Both the position numbers and the translations under genes were made by a program. The notes beneath the pieces were generated by a model. That model did no database searches, was not told the origin of the DNA, and worked only from the letters and a program-made list of their open reading frames with translations. A stretch of DNA of 64,000 nucleotides from NCBI RefSeq assembly GCF_012489685.1, contig NC_080042.1, positions 93,522,576 to 93,586,575 of the forward strand, in the 5' to 3' direction. The first letter of the stretch is position 1, and each line of letters begins with the position of its first letter. Source of the stretch: Lotus japonicus. Taxonomy: Eukaryota > Streptophyta > Magnoliopsida > Fabales > Fabaceae. Positions 60,539 through 64,000 of this stretch are shown piece by piece.

Positions 60539-63500
60539 TGCTTCTCAGCTGGAATTGTCGTGGCTTGTCGGTGGCCACGACAAGAAGTGAGCTCAGGGAC
60601 CTTACCCTGAAGCATAAACCGTCAGTGATATTCCTCATGGAGACTAGATCCAAGAGGAATAGAATAGCACAATTAGCATTCAATTTGAAATACAGTTCCC
60701 ACTTCTCTATTGACCCCGATGGTTTGGCAGGTGGCTTATGCTTACTATGGAACAAGGATGTGGACATCGAAGTACTCAGCTACACCAAAAACTACATTCA
60801 CATTATCCTTACCCACAGAAAAGAAGGCAATTTCTGGGAATTCTCTTTCATCTATGGTGATCCGACACCATCTAGAAGGCACAATCTCTGGCAGCACATA
60901 GGAAGATTACACGGAGGAGCTGCCACCCCTTGGCTATGTCTTGGAGATTTCAATGAAACTCTCCACTCTCATGATAAAGTAGGACTCAGGCCTCAACATC
61001 CCTAGCGTATCCAACGCTTCAGGGACTTCATAAATGACTACAATCTGATTGATATGGCACTCGGTGGCTGCAAATTTACCTGGACAAGTAACCCTCGCAA
61101 TGGTTTTCTCACAAAAGAAAAAATTGACAGAGTGATCTACAACTGGCACTGGAAGATGCAATACCCTCATGCCACGGCCCTGGCCCTTCCCGCTATAACC
61201 TCTGACCACTCACCTATCCTTGTCGAACCTATACCCATAACTAGAAGTGGCCAACAGTTCAAATATGAGGCGTACTGGAATGATCATGATGACTGCAAAA
61301 AAGTGGTGTCACAAGGATGGACTGGACCACCAACAAACCCCGACAACTGGAAGGATACCATTCAAAGAATGAAGACCTGCAAGCGACATTTGAGTTCATG
61401 GCAGAAAACCACCTTCAAAGCGGCAGATAGAGAAATCTCAAAGCTTAAGCATAGATTGAACATGCTACAGAACAGGGGCAGCGATGACGGGCAGTGGCAG
61501 GAAATACTTGAAATCAAGAAAAGAATCAGGGATTTATGGAGCCAAGAAGAGAAATACTGGGGCCAACGGTCTAGACTTAACTGGGCTAGATGGGGGGATA
61601 AAAACACACGTTTCTTCCATGCAACTACGCTTCAAAGAAGGGAGAGAAATCGTATGCTCAGTCTTAAAGATGATGTGGGAAACTGGGTGGAGGGGCAGGA
61701 CAGCATCATGAATGCTGTTACAAATCATTTCCAGGGCATTTTCATGGCTTCCAACACCACACATCTCGACGCCTGCCTCTCAATTGTCCCAATTATGGTG
61801 AATGAAGAAATGAACAAGAGCCTCATGAGCAGAGTTACAAAAGGGGAAATTAAGAAGGCAGTGATGAGCATGGGGAGCTTAAAGGCCCCTGGCCCTGATG
61901 GGCTGAATGGGCTCTTTTACAAGACCCACTGGGATACCATCAAAACTGAGATTTGTGAAGCTGTTAGAACCTTTTTCAATTCAGGTTGCCTCCCTCCTGA
62001 AGTGAATGAAGCTGCTGTTGTCCTTGTACCCAAGTTTGATATGCCAGAAAGTGTCCACCAATATCGTCCTATTAGCTGCTGTAACTACCTTTACAAGGTC
62101 ATAAGCAAAGTGTTAGTTACTAGACTCAAGGGCTTCATGAATTTGATTGTAACCCCCAACCAAAGTGCTTTCATAGGGGGACGGCTGATACAGGACAACA
62201 TCCTCATTGCTCATGAAGTTTTCCACTCATTGAGAAAAAGCACCCACACTAAGCAGCACCACATGGCAGTTAAATTGGATATGAGCAAAGCTTATGATAG
62301 GTTGGAATGGAGCTTCATTGAGGGTGCATTGCTAGCTTACGGATTCCATCCTGATTGGGTAAAACTTGTGATGAATTTGGTCAAAGGGGTCTCATACAAA
62401 TACAAAGTAAATGGTTTCCTTAGCAAAAAACTCCTTCCCCAACGAGGCTTAAGACAAGGGGACCCCCTCTCCCCCTACATCTTTGTGCTGGCCATTGATG
62501 TCCTCTCACACATGCTCACCAAAGAACAAAAAGAAGGAAACCTAGAGGGTCTCCGACTTGCCCCTACTGCCCCAATACTAACCCATCTTTTTTTTGCAGA
62601 TGATTCTCTACTCTTTGCAAAGGCAAATCCTAAGGAAGCTTATAATCTTATCAAAATTCTGAATTTGTTCTCACATGCTTCAGGCCAAATGATTAACAAT
62701 GGAAAATCTGGCTTCACTTGCAGCAAGGAGACCCCACAAGCCCAAAGGACTCAAATTCATAACATCTTACAGATGAACCACTGGGAGGATCCGGGGAAAT
62801 ATTTGGGTCTCCCCTCACTCTGGGGTAGATCCAAAACCAAAGCTCTAGAGTGGATACTGGACAAAGTCAAAGGAAAAGTAGAAGGGTGGAAGGAAAGCTA
62901 TCTCAACCAGGCGGGGAAGGAGATCTTGATTAAGGCTGTGGTCCAAACGATTCCAACTTATGCTATGGCTGTTGTAAGATTTCCAAAGAGTTTTTGCAAA
63001 CTCCTGAACTCGACAATTGCAAGATTTTGGTGGAGAAGCCACGGGAAGGAAAGAGGGATACACTGGCAACGATGGGACAAACTCACTTCAGCAAGGGAGA
63101 AGGGGGTTAGGTTTTAGGGACTTTATTCCCCAAAATCTGGCTTACCTTGGCAAGCAGGCCTGGAGGCTCCACAATGATCAGAACTCGCTGTGGGGCCAAA
63201 TCCTCAAAGCCATTTATTTTCCCTCAACAGATTTCCTAAATGCGCCTACCAAGAAGAAGACTTCCTGGATGTGGTCGAGCATTATACAAGGTAGAGACTT
63301 CCTAATCAGAAATGGAAAGTGGGCAGTAGGTGATGGCTCCCAAATTGATCTATGGAACCACTCCTGGGTCAAAACAGGGGAGAACTTGCTACCCTACAGG
63401 AATGGTCCTCATCTCCAAGTCAAGGATATCATTAACCGCACCACAAACTCTTGGGACTACCAGAAAACTCTGGAAATCTTTCCACCACCAGTAGCAGAGG

Positions 63501-64000
63501 ATATCTTCAGGACACCCCTCAGCATCACAAATGGAGCTGACCACCTCTTCTGGCCCTACTCACCTACAGGGGACTTCACAGTGAAAACAGGGTACCATGT
63601 CGCTAAGGATGAGCAACTACCAAACCTTGATGATCCTTCCAGCTCCACCTCAATTCCCAGGGATTTCTGGAACCAAATCTGGAATATCCAAGCGCCCCAG
63701 AAAGTTAAAATGTTCCTTTGGAGGGCCTGCAACAACAACTTAGCGGTTATGAACAACCTGCACAGGAGACGAGTTGCCAGCACGCCAATGTGCCCCATTT
63801 GCTTGAATGAAACAGAGACCATTGAACATGCACTCCTCACATGCCCCTGGACAACCCCTATTTGGTTTGGTTCTTGTCTGCAATGGGACCCGGGAATACA
63901 ACAACCTTCCAGACTTGACACTTGGCTTATGAATAGATTCAGCACCCTCCAAGGTAATCCTGAGTCCCAAAAACAGACCATGACTTTGTTGGCTGGACTA
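60535..64000 (+). pseudogene. LINE ORF2: endonuclease, reverse transcriptase, zf-RVT, broken
   Basis: The apurinic-type endonuclease begins MLLSWNCRGLS and continues through PWLCLGDFNETL. A TAG at 61003-61005 interrupts it. The frame then reads on through the rest of the endonuclease (TSDHSPILVE). The reverse transcriptase follows: YRPISCCNYLYKVISK, VKLDMSKAYDRLEW, LRQGDPLSPYIF and the catalytic FADD in HLFFADDSLLF. After EKGVRF near 63113 one extra T makes a frameshift and a TAG; the frame continues as RDFIPQNLAYLGKQAWRL. The zf-RVT region (APQKVKMFLWRACNN, CPICLNETETIEHALLTC) runs to the window edge. Confidence 0.92.

Larger units (their letters stand above)
58058..64000 (+). mobile_element. 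degenerate L1-type LINE, runs off the window
   Basis: A non-LTR retrotransposon with two open frames in the L1 order: ORF1 (DUF4283 plus zinc knuckle) and ORF2 (endonuclease, reverse transcriptase, zf-RVT). The presumed 5' end is near CTAGGGTTTCTTCCGTTGAG. The 3' end and target duplication are outside the window. It carries several stops and frameshifts and a nested retroposed insertion, so it is dead. It lies head to head with SDA1. Confidence 0.88.

Noticed and set aside
1..64000. CRISPR arrays, operons, bacterial-type regulation, rRNA or tRNA genes
   Set aside because: The window is plant nuclear DNA with introns and poly(A)-type retroposons; no such feature was seen.

Overview
This is a stretch of eudicot nuclear DNA, most likely from a papilionoid legume. 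It is AT-rich, has GT-AG introns, and holds plant housekeeping genes separated by dense nested transposons. The legume call rests on the repeat types (a 'putative plant transposon protein' gene, Mutator-like foldback MITEs, RPA-carrying Helitrons). It is an inference; only 'plant' is certain.

Layout. 1.3-6.2 kb (+): an apparently intact beta-1,3-galactosyltransferase gene of 12 exons. 6.3-13.1 kb: a repeat zone with foldback MITEs, a 1.57 kb TIR element, and a 2.8 kb non-autonomous Helitron carrying a broken RPA-like gene. That Helitron sits inside a MITE, and a Stowaway-type MITE sits inside the Helitron. 14.35-16.25 kb (+): a glucose-6-phosphate 1-epimerase-like gene of 7 exons. 17.7-33.5 kb (or up to about 42 kb), minus strand: a large Helitron. 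Its RepHel gene (27.3-33.3 kb, 10 exons) joins in phase into one 1,542-residue reading frame with the HUH, two-tyrosine and Pif1 helicase motifs. Downstream lie two RPA70-like genes, one apparently intact and one frameshifted. 33.5-37.1 kb: a scrambled 'plant transposon protein' gene whose missing middle lies inverted about 3 kb away and is split by a LINE with an 18-bp target duplication. 38.3-41.2 kb (-): a third RPA-like gene. 42.7-45.3 kb (+): a BIN4-like gene without visible 5' exons. 46.2-47.1 kb (-): a thaumatin-like protein lacking one conserved cysteine. 48.8-50.3 kb: two foldback elements. 51.75-57.8 kb (-): SDA1, 15 exons, with a probable solo LTR in intron 4. 58.06 kb to the end (+): a degenerate L1-type LINE, hit by another short retroposed insertion.

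How the parts fit. The host genes (galactosyltransferase, epimerase, BIN4, thaumatin-like, SDA1) are ordinary and unrelated. The unusual content is the mobile DNA: a possibly autonomous rolling-circle transposon travelling with its own single-stranded-DNA-binding proteins, next to a small relative whose insertion boundaries can be proved from the sequence. RepHel would nick and unwind DNA, and the RPA-like proteins would plausibly coat the displaced strand. Splice sites and frames were checked by eye; expression and copy number were not testable.
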